Source of the DNA: Vulcanimicrobiota bacterium
GTDB lineage: Bacteria; Pseudomonadota; Gammaproteobacteria; Xanthomonadales; Rhodanobacteraceae
Direction: 5' to 3'
NCBI GenBank assembly: GCA_903970555.1
Contig: CAJCJD010000148.1
Location: 1 to 64,000 of the forward strand
DNA length: 64,000 nt
Part shown: piece by piece, positions 52,601 through 62,125 of the stretch
How the letters are laid out: each line of letters opens with the position of its first letter
Numbering within the stretch: the first letter of the stretch is position 1
Position numbers and translations under genes: made by a program
The notes under the pieces: model-generated
Told to the model about the DNA's origin: nothing
What the model saw: the letters and a program-made list of their open reading frames with translations, nothing else
Database searches by the model: none

Positions 52601-53440
52601 GTGATCCAAAATGTCGAGTTCCGCTTCGAAGGCGGCCGTTGCGGCGTCCTGCTCATACATGGACTGACCGGCACTCCCACCGAGATGCGTCTGGTCGGCA
52701 AGGGGCTGAGCAACGCTGGCTTCACCGTCTACGGCATGCAGCTGGCCGGGCATTGCGGCGATGTGCCCGATCTACTCGCCACCGGCTGGAAAGATTGGTA
52801 CGCCAGCGTGGAAGCGGCGGCGGAGAAATTCCGTCACGAGGTCGATCATTTGTTCGTAGCCGGCTTGTCGATGGGGGCGATCCTCGCGCTCAAGCTCGCG
52901 GCGGAGCATCCCGAGTGGGTGCGCGGCGTGGGTGTTTACGGCGCCACGTTCCGTTACGACGGCTGGGCGATACCGTGGTACGGCCGGTTTTCCTTCCTGC
53001 TGCCGCTGATCCATCGCCTGGGTATCGGCAAGAACCGCATGGTGCACGAAAACGAACCTTACGGCCTGCGTGACGAACGCCTGCGCAAACAAATCAGCGG
53101 CATGATGCTGGGCGGCGATAGCGCCGCTGCCGGCTTGCCTGGCAACCCGTGGCCGTCGCTGGCGGAGATGTACGACATGGCCGGCGTCGTGCGCCGCGAA
53201 CTGCCCAAGGTGACCGCGCCGTGCCTGATCGCGCACGCCACCGAGGATGATGTCGCCAGCGTCGAAAACGCCTATCTTGTGGCGCGCTCGGTGTCCGGCC
53301 CGGTAGATATGCTGTTGCTTGAAGACAGCTATCACATGATCACCATCGATCGTGAGCGCCGTACGCTGATTCATCGCTCCGCCGAATTTTTCTCGCGTAT
53401 CGCCTCCAGCTGTGTGCCCGGCGCACGCGCCGTGGCCTGA
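52601..53440 (+). CDS. Carboxylesterase-type alpha/beta hydrolase
   Basis: 279 aa. Nucleophile motif GLSMG (about residue 87-91), the oxyanion-hole HGLTGTP near residue 20, an acid in the segment ATEDDVAS and the histidine in DSYHMITID. The closest pattern is the Est30/monoglyceride-lipase type. A GTG at 52601 starts it, with no obvious ribosome site. It lies just upstream of the two small DMT transporters (gap of 11 bases) on the same strand, so co-transcription is likely. Confidence 0.88.
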   Translation: MIQNVEFRFEGGRCGVLLIHGLTGTPTEMRLVGKGLSNAGFTVYGMQLAGHCGDVPDLLATGWKDWYASVEAAAEKFRHEVDHLFVAGLSMGAILALKLAAEHPEWVRGVGVYGATFRYDGWAIPWYGRFSFLLPLIHRLGIGKNRMVHENEPYGLRDERLRKQISGMMLGGDSAAAGLPGNPWPSLAEMYDMAGVVRRELPKVTAPCLIAHATEDDVASVENAYLVARSVSGPVDMLLLEDSYHMITIDRERRTLIHRSAEFFSRIASSCVPGARAVA

Positions 53441-53451
53441 GGGGCGTTGAC

Positions 53452-53811
53452 GTGTCTCCCCTTGTCGCCACGCTGTGGCTGATCAATGTGACGCTTGATA
53501 CCGGCGGCCAGCTCGCCTTCAAGGCTGCCGCCAGCGATCCGCGTGCCGGCGACGGCATGGCGCGTTGGCGCTACATGGCCAGCCGGCCGTGGATGTGGCT
53601 AGGCATCCTGGCGTATGTGGTGCACTTGCTGTCCTGGATCGCCTTTCTGTCGTTGGTGGATCTGTCGCAGGGCGTGCTGCTGGCGTCGATCAACATCGTG
53701 GCGATCATGGTTGCAGGGCGCATCCTGTTCCGCGAAAAACTAACGCCGCTGCGTGTCGCCGGCATTCTCTTGGTCAGCGTAGGCGTAGCGATCGTGGGGT
53801 TGGACGGATGA
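53452..53811 (+). CDS. Small DMT-superfamily membrane subunit A
   Basis: 119 aa with four predicted membrane helices: TLWLINVTLDTGGQLAFKA, WMWLGILAYVVHLLSWIAFL, VLLASINIVAIMVA and RVAGILLVSVGVAIVG. The pattern GRILFREKLTPLRVAG is typical of small-multidrug-resistance/EamA half-transporters. The GTG at 53452 overlaps no gene but sits nine bases after GGGG. Its stop overlaps the start of the next gene (ATGA), which suggests a two-subunit transporter, like ArnE/ArnF. Confidence 0.8.
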   Translation: MSPLVATLWLINVTLDTGGQLAFKAAASDPRAGDGMARWRYMASRPWMWLGILAYVVHLLSWIAFLSLVDLSQGVLLASINIVAIMVAGRILFREKLTPLRVAGILLVSVGVAIVGLDG

Positions 53812-54257
53812 ACACACCGGCGCGCACCTGGCGCTTCTACCTCTCCGGCTTTGCCCTGCTGCTGGCCTTCGATACTGTCGTGCAGTTGAGTTTCAAATAT
53901 GCCGGCGCACATGCCTTCCCACCCGAAGCGAACTGGGCGTGGATCGTGCGCATCTTCGGCCATCCGTGGATCTACATCGCATTGGTCGGCTACGTCGGCA
54001 ACTTTTTCACCTGGATGAGTTTGCTCAAGCACGCGCCGATCGGCCCGGCTTTCGCCGCCACGCATTTGGACGTGGTGACTGTGATGCTCGCGTCAGCGTG
54101 GCTCTTTCATGAAGCATTGACGCCGACGCGTCTGCTTGGCGCGGCGGTTATCGCGCTGGGCATCGTGTGTCTCGCCTTCGCCGAAAGCGGTTCACACCCG
54201 GAAAACGATGCGCCCACGGAAGCCAAGGGCGCGCTAGGCGTCACCGCGGGACGCTGA
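53808..54257 (+). CDS. Small DMT-superfamily membrane subunit B
   Basis: 149 aa with four membrane helices (FYLSGFALLLAFDTVVQLSF, IYIALVGYVGNFFTWMSLL, VVTVMLASAWLF, LLGAAVIALGIVCLAF) plus a 25-residue polar tail. It has the SMR/EamA half-repeat layout but its sequence differs from subunit A, as expected for a heterodimer. The ATG at 53808 overlaps the stop of subunit A. A lipid-linked sugar or amphiphile is a likely substrate type by analogy to ArnE/F, without direct evidence. Confidence 0.8.
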   Translation: MNTPARTWRFYLSGFALLLAFDTVVQLSFKYAGAHAFPPEANWAWIVRIFGHPWIYIALVGYVGNFFTWMSLLKHAPIGPAFAATHLDVVTVMLASAWLFHEALTPTRLLGAAVIALGIVCLAFAESGSHPENDAPTEAKGALGVTAGR

Positions 54258-54508
54258 GTCAAGCGCCCCCTGCACACATACTCCCCAGTTTGGTAATCGA
54301 CTCACGCTGATGAGATTGCTTCACGTCTCACACGCGATCCTTTGCAATTTCCCTGACATACATCAAGAACTTGTTATGAACGCGATGACAAGATTGGTGA
54401 AAGACGAACGCCGGACGATGCCTACAAGGAAATACCTCAGCCGCCCGTCTGGACAATCCGCGGGCTCTTAGTCACGCTTGTGGCGAGGGTCAACCGGGGA
54501 ACCGATAC
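54258..54508 (+). promoter_or_regulatory. Leader region of the ACP-ketosynthase pair
   Basis: 251 bases without a gene, the longest gap in the window. A promoter candidate is CTGACA followed after 16 bases by TATGAA, near 54352-54379. It is less GC-rich in its first half than the flanks. GGGGA precedes the ACP ATG. No terminator for the transporter gene, RNA gene or other element was seen. Confidence 0.35.
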
Positions 54509-54763
54509 ATGAGCAATGTGCAGCAGGAAGTCTTCGAGATCATCGCCAAGCAGGCCAAGATCGACATCGCCACGATCAAGACAGAGTCCACGCTCAAGGA
54601 TCTCGGTGTCGCATCGCTGGATGCCATCGAAGTGATTTTCGATATTGAAGAACATTTCAATATCAACCTGCCCAACGAAGACACGGACTTCGATGCCGGC
54701 ACGGTGGGGCACCTTATCGAAACGGTCGAACGGGAAGTCGCTCAGAAATCCAGTAACGGCTAA
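54509..54763 (+). CDS. Acyl carrier protein (specialised)
   Basis: 84 aa four-helix carrier. The phosphopantetheine serine is Ser36 in GVASLDAIE; the usual D-S-L is A-S-L. The recognition-helix acids IFDIEEHF fit an ACP. It is not the housekeeping AcpP, whose genes sit by fabG/fabF; this one precedes a ketosynthase 4 bases downstream. It would carry the growing acyl chain for that enzyme. Confidence 0.88.
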   Translation: MSNVQQEVFEIIAKQAKIDIATIKTESTLKDLGVASLDAIEVIFDIEEHFNINLPNEDTDFDAGTVGHLIETVEREVAQKSSNG

Positions 54764-54767
54764 ATCG

Positions 54768-55982
54768 ATGCGCCGTATCGTGATTACCGGCATGGGCGCA
54801 ATCTGCGCGCTCGGCCACAACGCCACCGACACCTGGCAAGCGATGACCGAGGGCCGCAGCGGCATTGGCCCGATTCATCACATCGATGCCAGCATGCTGC
54901 GCAATAACGCCATTGCCGCCGAGATCGTCGATTTCGAGCCGCGCGCCTACATCGACGAAGCACGCCTGCCGTTTCTCGATCCGCTCAGTCAGTACGCTCT
55001 CGTTGCTGCAGGCGAAGCGATTCGCCAGTCCGGTTTGGATTTTCGCAATGAACGCGCCTCGCGCACGGCCGTGCTGGTGGGCGTAGGCGTCGGCGGCGAG
55101 GAAACCCGCGAGGGGCTTTACCAGAAACTCTACGGCGAACAATCCGGTCGTTTTCATCCGCTGGGCATCGTGCGCATCATGACCAATGCGCCGGCCAGCC
55201 AGATCAGCATGGTGCACGGCATTACCGGCCCAACCTTCGCGATTGCCAGCGCGTGCGCGTCATCCAATCATGCTTTTTCGCAAGCGGCGTTGATGATACG
55301 TGCAGGGCTTGTGGACGCAGCTGTCGTGGGCGGTGCGGAAGCGTGCATCACATTGGGCCTCATGCGCGCGTGGGAAGCGATGCGCGTATTGGCGCCCGAT
55401 ACATGCCGTCCTTTCAGCATCAACCGTCGCGGCCTCGTGCTGGGCGAAGGTTCGGCCATGTTTGTGCTCGAAACACTGGAGAGCGCACAGGCGCGTGGCG
55501 CCACTATCCTCGCCGAATTGGCAGGCGTGGGCATGAGCGCCGATGCTGGCGACATTGCGGCGCCATCGGATGTCGGTGCAGCAGCAGCCATGAGTGCAGC
55601 GTTACAAGATGCCGGCATGCAGCCTACCGACATTGACTACGTCAACGCGCACGGCACGGGTACCATTGCAAACGACTCCACCGAAACGCGCGCCATCCAC
55701 AAAGTGTTTGGTGAGCACGCGCATCGACTGGCCATTTCATCCACCAAGCCCATGCATGGTCACGCCTTGGGTGCAGCCGGTGCGCTGGAGATGATTGCCG
55801 TCATTGGTGCGCTACGTCAGGGGATCGTGCCACCCACGCTGAATTATCTCGGTCCCGATCCCGCATGCGATCTCGATTACGTGCCGCATGAAGCACGCCG
55901 CATGTCCGTGCGCGCAGCGTTGAGCAATTCGTTCGCCTTTGGCGGGCTCAATGCGGTGGTGGCCGTAAAACCAGCGCCGTGA
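54768..55982 (+). CDS. Beta-ketoacyl-ACP synthase (FabF/NodE-like)
   Basis: 404 aa KAS II-type. The nucleophile Cys163 is in SACASSNHA; the two histidines are in NAHGTGT and KPMHGHALGAAG, with the conserved Lys before the second. Together with the preceding ACP it forms a minimal condensing pair, so an extra fatty-acid or polyketide chain is a reasonable product, analogous to NodE/NodF. The start at 54768 is four bases after the ACP stop. The chain-length specificity cannot be read from sequence alone. Confidence 0.9.
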   Translation: MRRIVITGMGAICALGHNATDTWQAMTEGRSGIGPIHHIDASMLRNNAIAAEIVDFEPRAYIDEARLPFLDPLSQYALVAAGEAIRQSGLDFRNERASRTAVLVGVGVGGEETREGLYQKLYGEQSGRFHPLGIVRIMTNAPASQISMVHGITGPTFAIASACASSNHAFSQAALMIRAGLVDAAVVGGAEACITLGLMRAWEAMRVLAPDTCRPFSINRRGLVLGEGSAMFVLETLESAQARGATILAELAGVGMSADAGDIAAPSDVGAAAAMSAALQDAGMQPTDIDYVNAHGTGTIANDSTETRAIHKVFGEHAHRLAISSTKPMHGHALGAAGALEMIAVIGALRQGIVPPTLNYLGPDPACDLDYVPHEARRMSVRAALSNSFAFGGLNAVVAVKPAP

Positions 55983-56015
55983 ACGTCTCACTTATTGCTG
56001 TAATGCCGCCAGTGC

Positions 56016-56504
56016 CTACAATCGCGTAAACGACCACGATTGCATGCGGCCGTCTTTGTACGGCATCACGCCATGAAACGGCCGCGCATCGCCGTCGAAC
56101 ACCAGCGGCAGGAAATGGCGATCGCCTTCCCACATCGGCAGCGTCATCAACTGATCCAGCTCGATCCACTCCAGCGTGCCTTCCGGGTTCTGCGTGTACG
56201 GCTCGCCGCTGAAGGTATCGATGATGAAGATGAAGCCGAGCCAGTCCTCGTCCTGCTTACCGAAGCCCGGCCAGTTCAACGTGCCTCGCAGGTGCATCGA
56301 TTCGCATTCGATGCCGGCTTCTTCGCGAATTTCGCGGCGCATGCATTCGGCGATGTCTTCGCCGGGCTCCATCTTGCCGCCAAGGCCGTTGTACTTGCCC
56401 AGGTGTTGATCGTCCGGTCGAGCATTGCGGTGGATCATCAAGACCTTGCGTCGATCCGAGGAGAGTACATAACCAAGCGTGGCAACGATGGGCGTGTAAG
56501 GCAT
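56016..56504 (-). CDS. Nudix hydrolase (MutT-like)
   Basis: 162 aa. The Nudix box GLGGKMEPGEDIAECMRREIREEAGIE is complete in the G-x5-E-x7-RE-x2-EE-x-G order: G of GGK, E of PGED, and REIREEAG. MIHRNARPDDQHLGKYNG before it is the usual lead-in of 8-oxo-dGTP-type enzymes. It probably cleaves an oxidised nucleotide. The start at 56504 matches MPYTPIVATLGYV; the ATG at 56516 adds four residues. It is divergent from the next gene. Confidence 0.88.
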   Translation of the reverse strand: MPYTPIVATLGYVLSSDRRKVLMIHRNARPDDQHLGKYNGLGGKMEPGEDIAECMRREIREEAGIECESMHLRGTLNWPGFGKQDEDWLGFIFIIDTFSGEPYTQNPEGTLEWIELDQLMTLPMWEGDRHFLPLVFDGDARPFHGVMPYKDGRMQSWSFTRL

Positions 56505-56598
56505 GGGACAACGCATAAGAGGGGGAAACTGAAGTTTAAGCCCCAAACCGGCTGCTGTGCTCTTGCATACACGACCGCTGGGCAGCGACCATCGCTGT

Positions 56599-57411
56599 AT
56601 GCGCCCGTCCCTGCCTACCAAGCGGTTGCGTTGCAACCTGATGCTTCGTCTGCTGGCCCTGGTGGGAGCCTCAGTGCTGTCGGCTAGTTGCAACTACCAA
56701 GTTCAACCGATGGAAAGCCGCGAGGTCACCTTCCAGGGCCAGGATTTCACCGTGGTCAGCCTGGATCTGCATCGCGAAAAGCTTAGCCTGCATTGGCGCG
56801 ACCCGGACAACGATCAACCGTTCAGCGATATCCAGACATTGCGCGAATGGGGTGCTGCCAATGGCAAGCGCCTGATGTTTGCGGCCAACGCCGGGATCTA
56901 CGACCAATCGTATGCGCCGCTTGGGCTGTACGTGGAGAACGGCAAAACCCTGGTGCCGCTGAATCTTTTCCACGGCAACCCGGCGGCCGGCAATTTCTCG
57001 ATCCGCCCCAACGGTGTCTTTGCGATCTACCCGGACGGCCACGCTGCCGTGCGCACCAGCCCCAACTTCAAGGCGGATGGCAAGCCGGCAGACTGGGCCA
57101 CGCAATCAGGTCCGATGTTGGTGATCGACGGACAAATCAACCCGCAGTTCATCGATGACTCCAACAGCACGAAGTGGCGCAGCGGCGTGTGTGCGCGAAC
57201 GCCCTATCAGGTGGTGTTCGTGGTGAGCGAATCGCCGGTCAACTTCCATACCTTCGCATCGCTGTTCCTCGATAAGCTTGGTTGCCGTGACGCGCTATAC
57301 CTGGACGGCAGCATCTCGCAGTTCTATATCGACGGCACCGGTTACGCGGGTGCTCCTACCTTTATGGTCAAGCCCTACGCGGGCATCTTCGCGGTGTTTG
57401 CCGATCAATGA
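56599..57411 (+). CDS. Phosphodiester-glycosidase family lipoprotein (DUF2233)
   Basis: 270 aa. A lipoprotein-like signal (LALVGASVLSASC) precedes the DUF2233/NAGPA domain: MFAANAGIYDQSYAPLGLYVENG, WATQSGPMLVIDGQIN and the later DALYLDGSISQFYID, which holds the acid residues typical of the family. NAGPA removes N-acetylglucosamine from a phosphodiester; bacterial versions may work on cell-wall glycans. The start at 56599 or 56641 is possible. Its stop overlaps the penicillin-acylase start (ATGA). Confidence 0.85.
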   Translation: MRPSLPTKRLRCNLMLRLLALVGASVLSASCNYQVQPMESREVTFQGQDFTVVSLDLHREKLSLHWRDPDNDQPFSDIQTLREWGAANGKRLMFAANAGIYDQSYAPLGLYVENGKTLVPLNLFHGNPAAGNFSIRPNGVFAIYPDGHAAVRTSPNFKADGKPADWATQSGPMLVIDGQINPQFIDDSNSTKWRSGVCARTPYQVVFVVSESPVNFHTFASLFLDKLGCRDALYLDGSISQFYIDGTGYAGAPTFMVKPYAGIFAVFADQ

Positions 57412-59819
57412 CTACGAAACCTCGCTTTCGCTGGATTCGCGCACTGCTGATTTTGTTGCTGATCATGCTGGTTGGCATCTTTGCCGCAGGTTGGTGGCTG
57501 CTTGCCGGCGGTCGCGCTCAGCTTGATGGCGAGCGACGACTGGTCGGCCTGGGCCACGCCGTCACGATCAATCGCGACGCGCTAGGCACCGCGACGTTGA
57601 CTGCCCAGTCACGCGACGACATCGACTTCGCGCTTGGCTACGTGCATGCGCAGGAACGCTTCTTCGCGATGGACTTGATGCGCCGCGTCTCTGCTGGCGA
57701 GCTATCCGAGCTGGTCGGCCCTGCGGCGCTTGATACGGATATCAACCACCGGCGCCATCGCTTGCGCGCCGTGGCCGAAGCCGCGTATGCCGCGCTGCCA
57801 GCGGATCAAAAGCACACGCTGGATTTGTATCGCGACGGCGTCAACGCGGGGCTGGCTAGCCTGCGCGAGAAGCCGTGGGAATACCTGCTGCTAGGCACCC
57901 AGCCCCAGCCATGGCGCTCGGAAGACAGCTTGCTGGTGATCGCCGCGATGTACCTGGACCTCAATGGCGATGGGCGCAACGAGCGCGAGCTGCATATCGC
58001 GCAAATGCACGCAGTACTGCCCGACGCACTGGACGATTTCCTACTCGCCGCTGACCCAAACTGGGAAGCGCCGCTGAAAGGCGAAGTATCGCAATCGCCA
58101 GTTATTCCCGACGCTGATGTCTACGATCTGCGCCATCTCAGCAATCGCATCGATAGCGCAAAACTCGCCGACGTGCCCGCGATGCCGGTCGACGAAGCGT
58201 TCCCCGGCAGCAACAGCTTCGCCATCGCCGGCAATCTCTCGCACACCGGTTCGGCGATGGTGGCCAACGACATGCATCTGAGTCTGCGCGTGCCCGACAT
58301 CTGGTTCCGCGCGCGCCTGCGTTATCCCGATCCAACCGCACCCAACGGACAGCGCGATGCTGTCGGCGTCACCCTTCCCGGCACACCGGCACTGGTGGTC
58401 GGTTCGAACGGTCAAATCGCCTGGGCCTTTACCAACAGCTATGGCGACTGGCTCGATTGGGTTCGCGTGCAACGCGATCCGCATGACCCTAGCCGTTACA
58501 AAGTGCCTGAGGGTTGGGCAGCCATCGAAAAACACACGGAAGTGATCCGCATCAAAGGCGCTCCATCGCATTCGCTGGAGGTGGAAGACACGCGTTGGGG
58601 GCCGATCATGGAAAAGGACACCGACGGCACATCGCTTGCACTGGCGTGGATTGGCGGCCAGCCCCACGGCTACAACGTCGCCCTGATGCAGTTGGAACGT
58701 ACCACCAGCGCATCGGCAGCGCTGGATCTGGCGCCGACGCTAGGCATGCCCCCTCAGAACTTCGTCGTCGCCGACAGCGCCGGCCATATCGGTTGGACCA
58801 TCGCTAGCAACAGCATTCCCTTGCGCACAGGATTCGATCCGCTGCGCCCGGCCGACTGGTCGCAGCCGAACACGGGCTGGACCGGCTGGGCCGCGCCATC
58901 GCAATACCCGCGCGTCGAGAACCCCACGGAAGGCCGGCTTTGGACTGCCAACAATCGCACGGTCGGTGGCGATGACCTGGGTTTGCTCGGCAATGGCGGC
59001 CACGACCTCGGCGCTCGCGCTCAGCAGATCCGCGACGACCTGAATGCGCGCGCCGATTTTGGCGCGGGCAATCTGCTCGACATCCAACTCGACGATCACG
59101 CGATCTTCCTCACGCGCTGGCAGCAGTTGCTACAGCAGACGTTAACAGGCGCGCAAAACCCCGCGCTCGATCAAATGCGCCAACTCACTACCAATTGGCG
59201 TAACGAAGCGGCGGTCGACAGCGTGGACTATCGACTGGTGCATGCATTCCGCGATGAAGTGCACAAACTGGCGCTCGCACCGTTCACCGCGCAGATCCAG
59301 CAACGCTTCCCACATTTCGAATGGCCCGGCCCCGGCAATCAAGAAGCCGCAGTGTGGGCGATGATCCAGCAACAGCCGGCCAATCTGCTCGATCCGAGTT
59401 ATCACGATTGGCACACACTGCTGCTGCAGGCCGCGCAGAATGTGGCCGACACCATGAGCAAACAGCCTGGAGGACTCGCCGCACGCACGTGGGGCGAGGT
59501 CAATCACGCGCAGGTCAATCATCCGCTTTCGCGCGCGTTGCCCAGCTTCATCGCAAGTCGGCTCAACATGCCGGACGACGAACTGCCCGGTGATCACAAC
59601 ATGCCGCGTGTCGCCGCTCCTGGCTTCGGCGCTTCCGAACGCTTCGATGTGGCGCCCGGTCATGAAGACCAAGGCATTTTGGAAATGCCAGGCGGCCAGA
59701 GCGATAACCCGCTCTCGCCGTTCTACGGCGCCGGTCACGAGGATTGGGTTAAGGGTCGGCCGACACCGCTGATGCCGGGAAGCGACCAGCACACGCTGAC
59801 GCTGCAGCCCGCGTCATAA
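57408..59819 (+). CDS. Penicillin acylase-family Ntn hydrolase
   Basis: 803 aa with an N-terminal membrane helix (about 9-32). It is made as a precursor that is cut so that the beta-chain starts with the nucleophile Ser268 in FPGSNSFAIAG, with Asn269. Further family blocks are NDMHLSLRVPDIWFRARL and AWIGGQPHGYN. Relatives cleave acyl-homoserine lactones (quorum quenching) or beta-lactams; the actual substrate cannot be read here. Its start overlaps the DUF2233 stop, so they are translated together. It is convergent with dapE across 4 bases. Confidence 0.9.
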   Translation: MTTKPRFRWIRALLILLLIMLVGIFAAGWWLLAGGRAQLDGERRLVGLGHAVTINRDALGTATLTAQSRDDIDFALGYVHAQERFFAMDLMRRVSAGELSELVGPAALDTDINHRRHRLRAVAEAAYAALPADQKHTLDLYRDGVNAGLASLREKPWEYLLLGTQPQPWRSEDSLLVIAAMYLDLNGDGRNERELHIAQMHAVLPDALDDFLLAADPNWEAPLKGEVSQSPVIPDADVYDLRHLSNRIDSAKLADVPAMPVDEAFPGSNSFAIAGNLSHTGSAMVANDMHLSLRVPDIWFRARLRYPDPTAPNGQRDAVGVTLPGTPALVVGSNGQIAWAFTNSYGDWLDWVRVQRDPHDPSRYKVPEGWAAIEKHTEVIRIKGAPSHSLEVEDTRWGPIMEKDTDGTSLALAWIGGQPHGYNVALMQLERTTSASAALDLAPTLGMPPQNFVVADSAGHIGWTIASNSIPLRTGFDPLRPADWSQPNTGWTGWAAPSQYPRVENPTEGRLWTANNRTVGGDDLGLLGNGGHDLGARAQQIRDDLNARADFGAGNLLDIQLDDHAIFLTRWQQLLQQTLTGAQNPALDQMRQLTTNWRNEAAVDSVDYRLVHAFRDEVHKLALAPFTAQIQQRFPHFEWPGPGNQEAAVWAMIQQQPANLLDPSYHDWHTLLLQAAQNVADTMSKQPGGLAARTWGEVNHAQVNHPLSRALPSFIASRLNMPDDELPGDHNMPRVAAPGFGASERFDVAPGHEDQGILEMPGGQSDNPLSPFYGAGHEDWVKGRPTPLMPGSDQHTLTLQPAS

Positions 59820-59823
59820 GACG

Positions 59824-60975
59824 CTAAGCCAGCAACATTCGCTCGCAAATTGCTTGATACAAATCCGGAAGACGTTCGAGTTCTGCTACATCGACGCATT
59901 CATCCACCTTGTGGATGGTGGCGTTGACGGGACCAAGCTCGACGACTTCCGCACCTAACGGCGCAATGAAGCGCCCATCCGACGTGCCGCCGCCCGTGCT
60001 TTGCTCCGGCTCGATTCCGCAAAGATCGCGGCACACCGCCGCGACCACTTCGCGCAGATGACCGCCCGGCGGCGTCAAGAATGATTCGCCGGAAAGATTC
60101 CATTCGAGCGTGTAATTCAATCCGTGCGCGCCGAGAATCGCTTCGGTGCGTTGGCGTAGATCCGCCGCCGTGCTCGCGGTGCTGTAACGGAAGTTGATCA
60201 ACGCCGTGAGCGAGCCCGGTATCACGTTGTTGGCGCCGGTGCCTGCGTTGAGATTGGAGACCTGGAACGAAGTCGGCGGAAAATCGACGTTGCCGTTGTC
60301 CCAGCGCTCGGCCGCCAAGGCAGCAAGCGCGGGCGCAAAGGCATGGATCGGATTGAGCGCTTTCTCGGGATAGGCCACGTGCCCTTGCACACCGCGCACA
60401 GTCAACGTCGCGGATAGCGAACCGCGACGTCCAACGCGGATCAGATCGCCGAGTTTCTGCTTCGCCGAAGGTTCGCCGACAACGCACCAATCGATGCGCT
60501 CTCCAACCTCGCGGAAGTGTTCGGCGACGCGGCGCACACCATCGAGATTGGTGGGGCCTTCTTCATCGCTGGTCAGCAGCAAACCGACGCGACCGGCATG
60601 ATCGGGATGCTCGGCAACAAACTGCTCAAGCGCCACCACCATCGCAGCCACCGAGCCTTTCATGTCGGCAGCACCACGGCCGTACAGATGTCCGTTGCGC
60701 ACCGTCGGTTCGAACGGCGGACTTTGCCATGCGTCTTCCGGGCCGCTGGGCACGACATCGGTGTGGCCCAGAAAAACGAGTAACGACCCCTTCCCCGGTG
60801 CGTTATCTGTACCGTGCGTAGCCCAAAGATTGAGCACTTCGCCGTAGCGCAAATGCTCGACATGAAAGCCCAGCTTGCTCAAGCGATCGCCGATCAACGG
60901 CAAACAGCCCGCGTCTTCCGGCGTTACCGACCGTCGGCGGATGAGATCAGTGGCGAGATCAAATACCTCGGACAT
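59824..60975 (-). CDS. dapE: Succinyl-diaminopimelate desuccinylase DapE
   Basis: 383 aa M20-family metallohydrolase. The zinc site starts with His71 and the catalytic Asp73 in GHTDVVPSG, and Asp104 in [10 protein letters not shown]; Glu138/Glu139 in SDEEGPTN are the general base and ligand. Length agrees with E. coli DapE (375). It frees L,L-diaminopimelate for lysine and peptidoglycan. The start at 60975 gives [14 protein letters not shown]; an upstream start is unlikely. It is the last gene of the dap block. Confidence 0.96.
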   Translation of the reverse strand: MSEVFDLATDLIRRRSVTPEDAGCLPLIGDRLSKLGFHVEHLRYGEVLNLWATHGTDNAPGKGSLLVFLGHTDVVPSGPEDAWQSPPFEPTVRNGHLYGRGAADMKGSVAAMVVALEQFVAEHPDHAGRVGLLLTSDEEGPTNLDGVRRVAEHFREVGERIDWCVVGEPSAKQKLGDLIRVGRRGSLSATLTVRGVQGHVAYPEKALNPIHAFAPALAALAAERWDNGNVDFPPTSFQVSNLNAGTGANNVIPGSLTALINFRYSTASTAADLRQRTEAILGAHGLNYTLEWNLSGESFLTPPGGHLREVVAAVCRDLCGIEPEQSTGGGTSDGRFIAPLGAEVVELGPVNATIHKVDECVDVAELERLPDLYQAICERMLLA

Positions 60976-60980
60976 AGCGA

Positions 60981-61340
60981 TCAATGCCCGAACAGTTTCT
61001 TGAAGCCATTGTCGGTAAAGCCGACGCTGACTACGCCATCGGGCTGCACCACCACCGGCCGGCGAATCAGTGCGGGGTATTCCTTCAACAACAACGTCCA
61101 CTCCGGATCGCTGCCAGGATTCTTACGCTGCGGCAGCAGATTGCGCCAGGTAGTTCCCGCCTTGTTGATCAGCTTCTCCCACCCGCCGAGTTGCTGCGCC
61201 CAGTTTTTCAGCGTCGCCGGTGGCACCGGGTTCGCGCGGTAGTCGACAAATTCATGTGCCACCTCGAAGCGCGCAAGCCAGTTGCGCGCCTTCTTGCAGG
61301 TGTCGCAGCTCGGAAGACCGTAAAGCGTTGGAAGAGTCAT
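60981..61340 (-). CDS. Spx/ArsC-like thioredoxin-fold protein (YffB type)
   Basis: 119 aa. [19 protein letters not shown] has the CxxC of the ArsC/Spx family; [26 protein letters not shown] is its C-terminal part, in overlapping pieces. YffB-like proteins sit beside dapE in other gammaproteobacteria and probably act as glutathione-dependent reductases. It follows the CREST-like gene, whose stop overlaps its start (ATGA). Confidence 0.9.
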   Translation of the reverse strand: MTLPTLYGLPSCDTCKKARNWLARFEVAHEFVDYRANPVPPATLKNWAQQLGGWEKLINKAGTTWRNLLPQRKNPGSDPEWTLLLKEYPALIRRPVVVQPDGVVSVGFTDNGFKKLFGH

Positions 61341-62125
61341 GGATTGAAATCCGTCTTGCGTTGTTGCCGTTGCAGCATGCGTGCAATGAAATAGAAAGTC
61401 GCCGCGGCCGCCAGATGCTTGATCGTATGCCCGCTGATGATGCCTGTCGTCAGCCGAAAAATCGGCAAATCAAACTTTTCACAGACAAAAGCCACCGCAT
61501 AGCAAGCCAGTGCTGGCAGCAGCATACGGCGCTCGGTCCAGGAATTCGGCAACAACGCCAACGCAAGCAGGATCAGCAGAATCGTCCCACCTTGCGCGAT
61601 CAAATAAGGCATCAGGTTATCGCTGAACTTCCAATACACCACACTGCCCACACCAAGCAGCGTCAGCACCAGCAACGGCACGTCCGAACGCCAGCGCAGC
61701 CGTTCGGCATACGTTGCGGCGAGCAGCGGCATGAACACCACCGTCATCGGCAATCGATCCCACACCAGTCGCGCATCCGAGGGCGCCCAGTGGTAGTAGC
61801 TCGAGCCGAAGGCGGTGAACACCAGGCCGAGAAACATCAACGCATAGGCATGTCGCGGCCCCGATTCCATCGCGTGCACCGACGGTGCACCCATGGCGGC
61901 CAAACCGACGAGCCCGACCACCAGGAACATCACGTTCGAAGCAACGTTCCCATAGTTGGGAATGCCAAGCCATGCGCGCTGATCGGCAAAATTGTGATAA
62001 CCCTGCGGTTGCGCAAACGGCGGCAACGCAAACGCGAGTATCACCAGCAACACGCCCAACACGGCCAATGCGTAAGCACGACCTCGCACGCGTTGGGCTG
62101 GGGCTGCGATGCGCATTTCGCTCAC
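61337..62125 (-). CDS. CREST-superfamily membrane hydrolase (alkaline ceramidase-like)
   Basis: 262 aa with about seven membrane helices. The family residues are all present: Ser108-x3-His112 (SSYYH), Asp123 in VWDRL (11 after His112) and HxxxH in SGHTIKH near residue 235. This is the exact spacing of the zinc site of alkaline ceramidases. The reaction in bacteria is unknown; amide hydrolysis of a lipid is plausible. The start is a GTG at 62125 overlapping the dapD stop (GTGA); an ATG at 62116 is an alternative. It is coupled to dapD and the Spx-like gene. Confidence 0.82.
   Translation of the reverse strand: MSEMRIAAPAQRVRGRAYALAVLGVLLVILAFALPPFAQPQGYHNFADQRAWLGIPNYGNVASNVMFLVVGLVGLAAMGAPSVHAMESGPRHAYALMFLGLVFTAFGSSYYHWAPSDARLVWDRLPMTVVFMPLLAATYAERLRWRSDVPLLVLTLLGVGSVVYWKFSDNLMPYLIAQGGTILLILLALALLPNSWTERRMLLPALACYAVAFVCEKFDLPIFRLTTGIISGHTIKHLAAAATFYFIARMLQRQQRKTDFNP

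Noticed and set aside
54645-55982. Upstream in-frame start of the ketosynthase inside the ACP gene
   Set aside because: The added residues are Ser/Thr/Lys-rich shadow of the ACP frame; homology begins at MRRIVITGMG.
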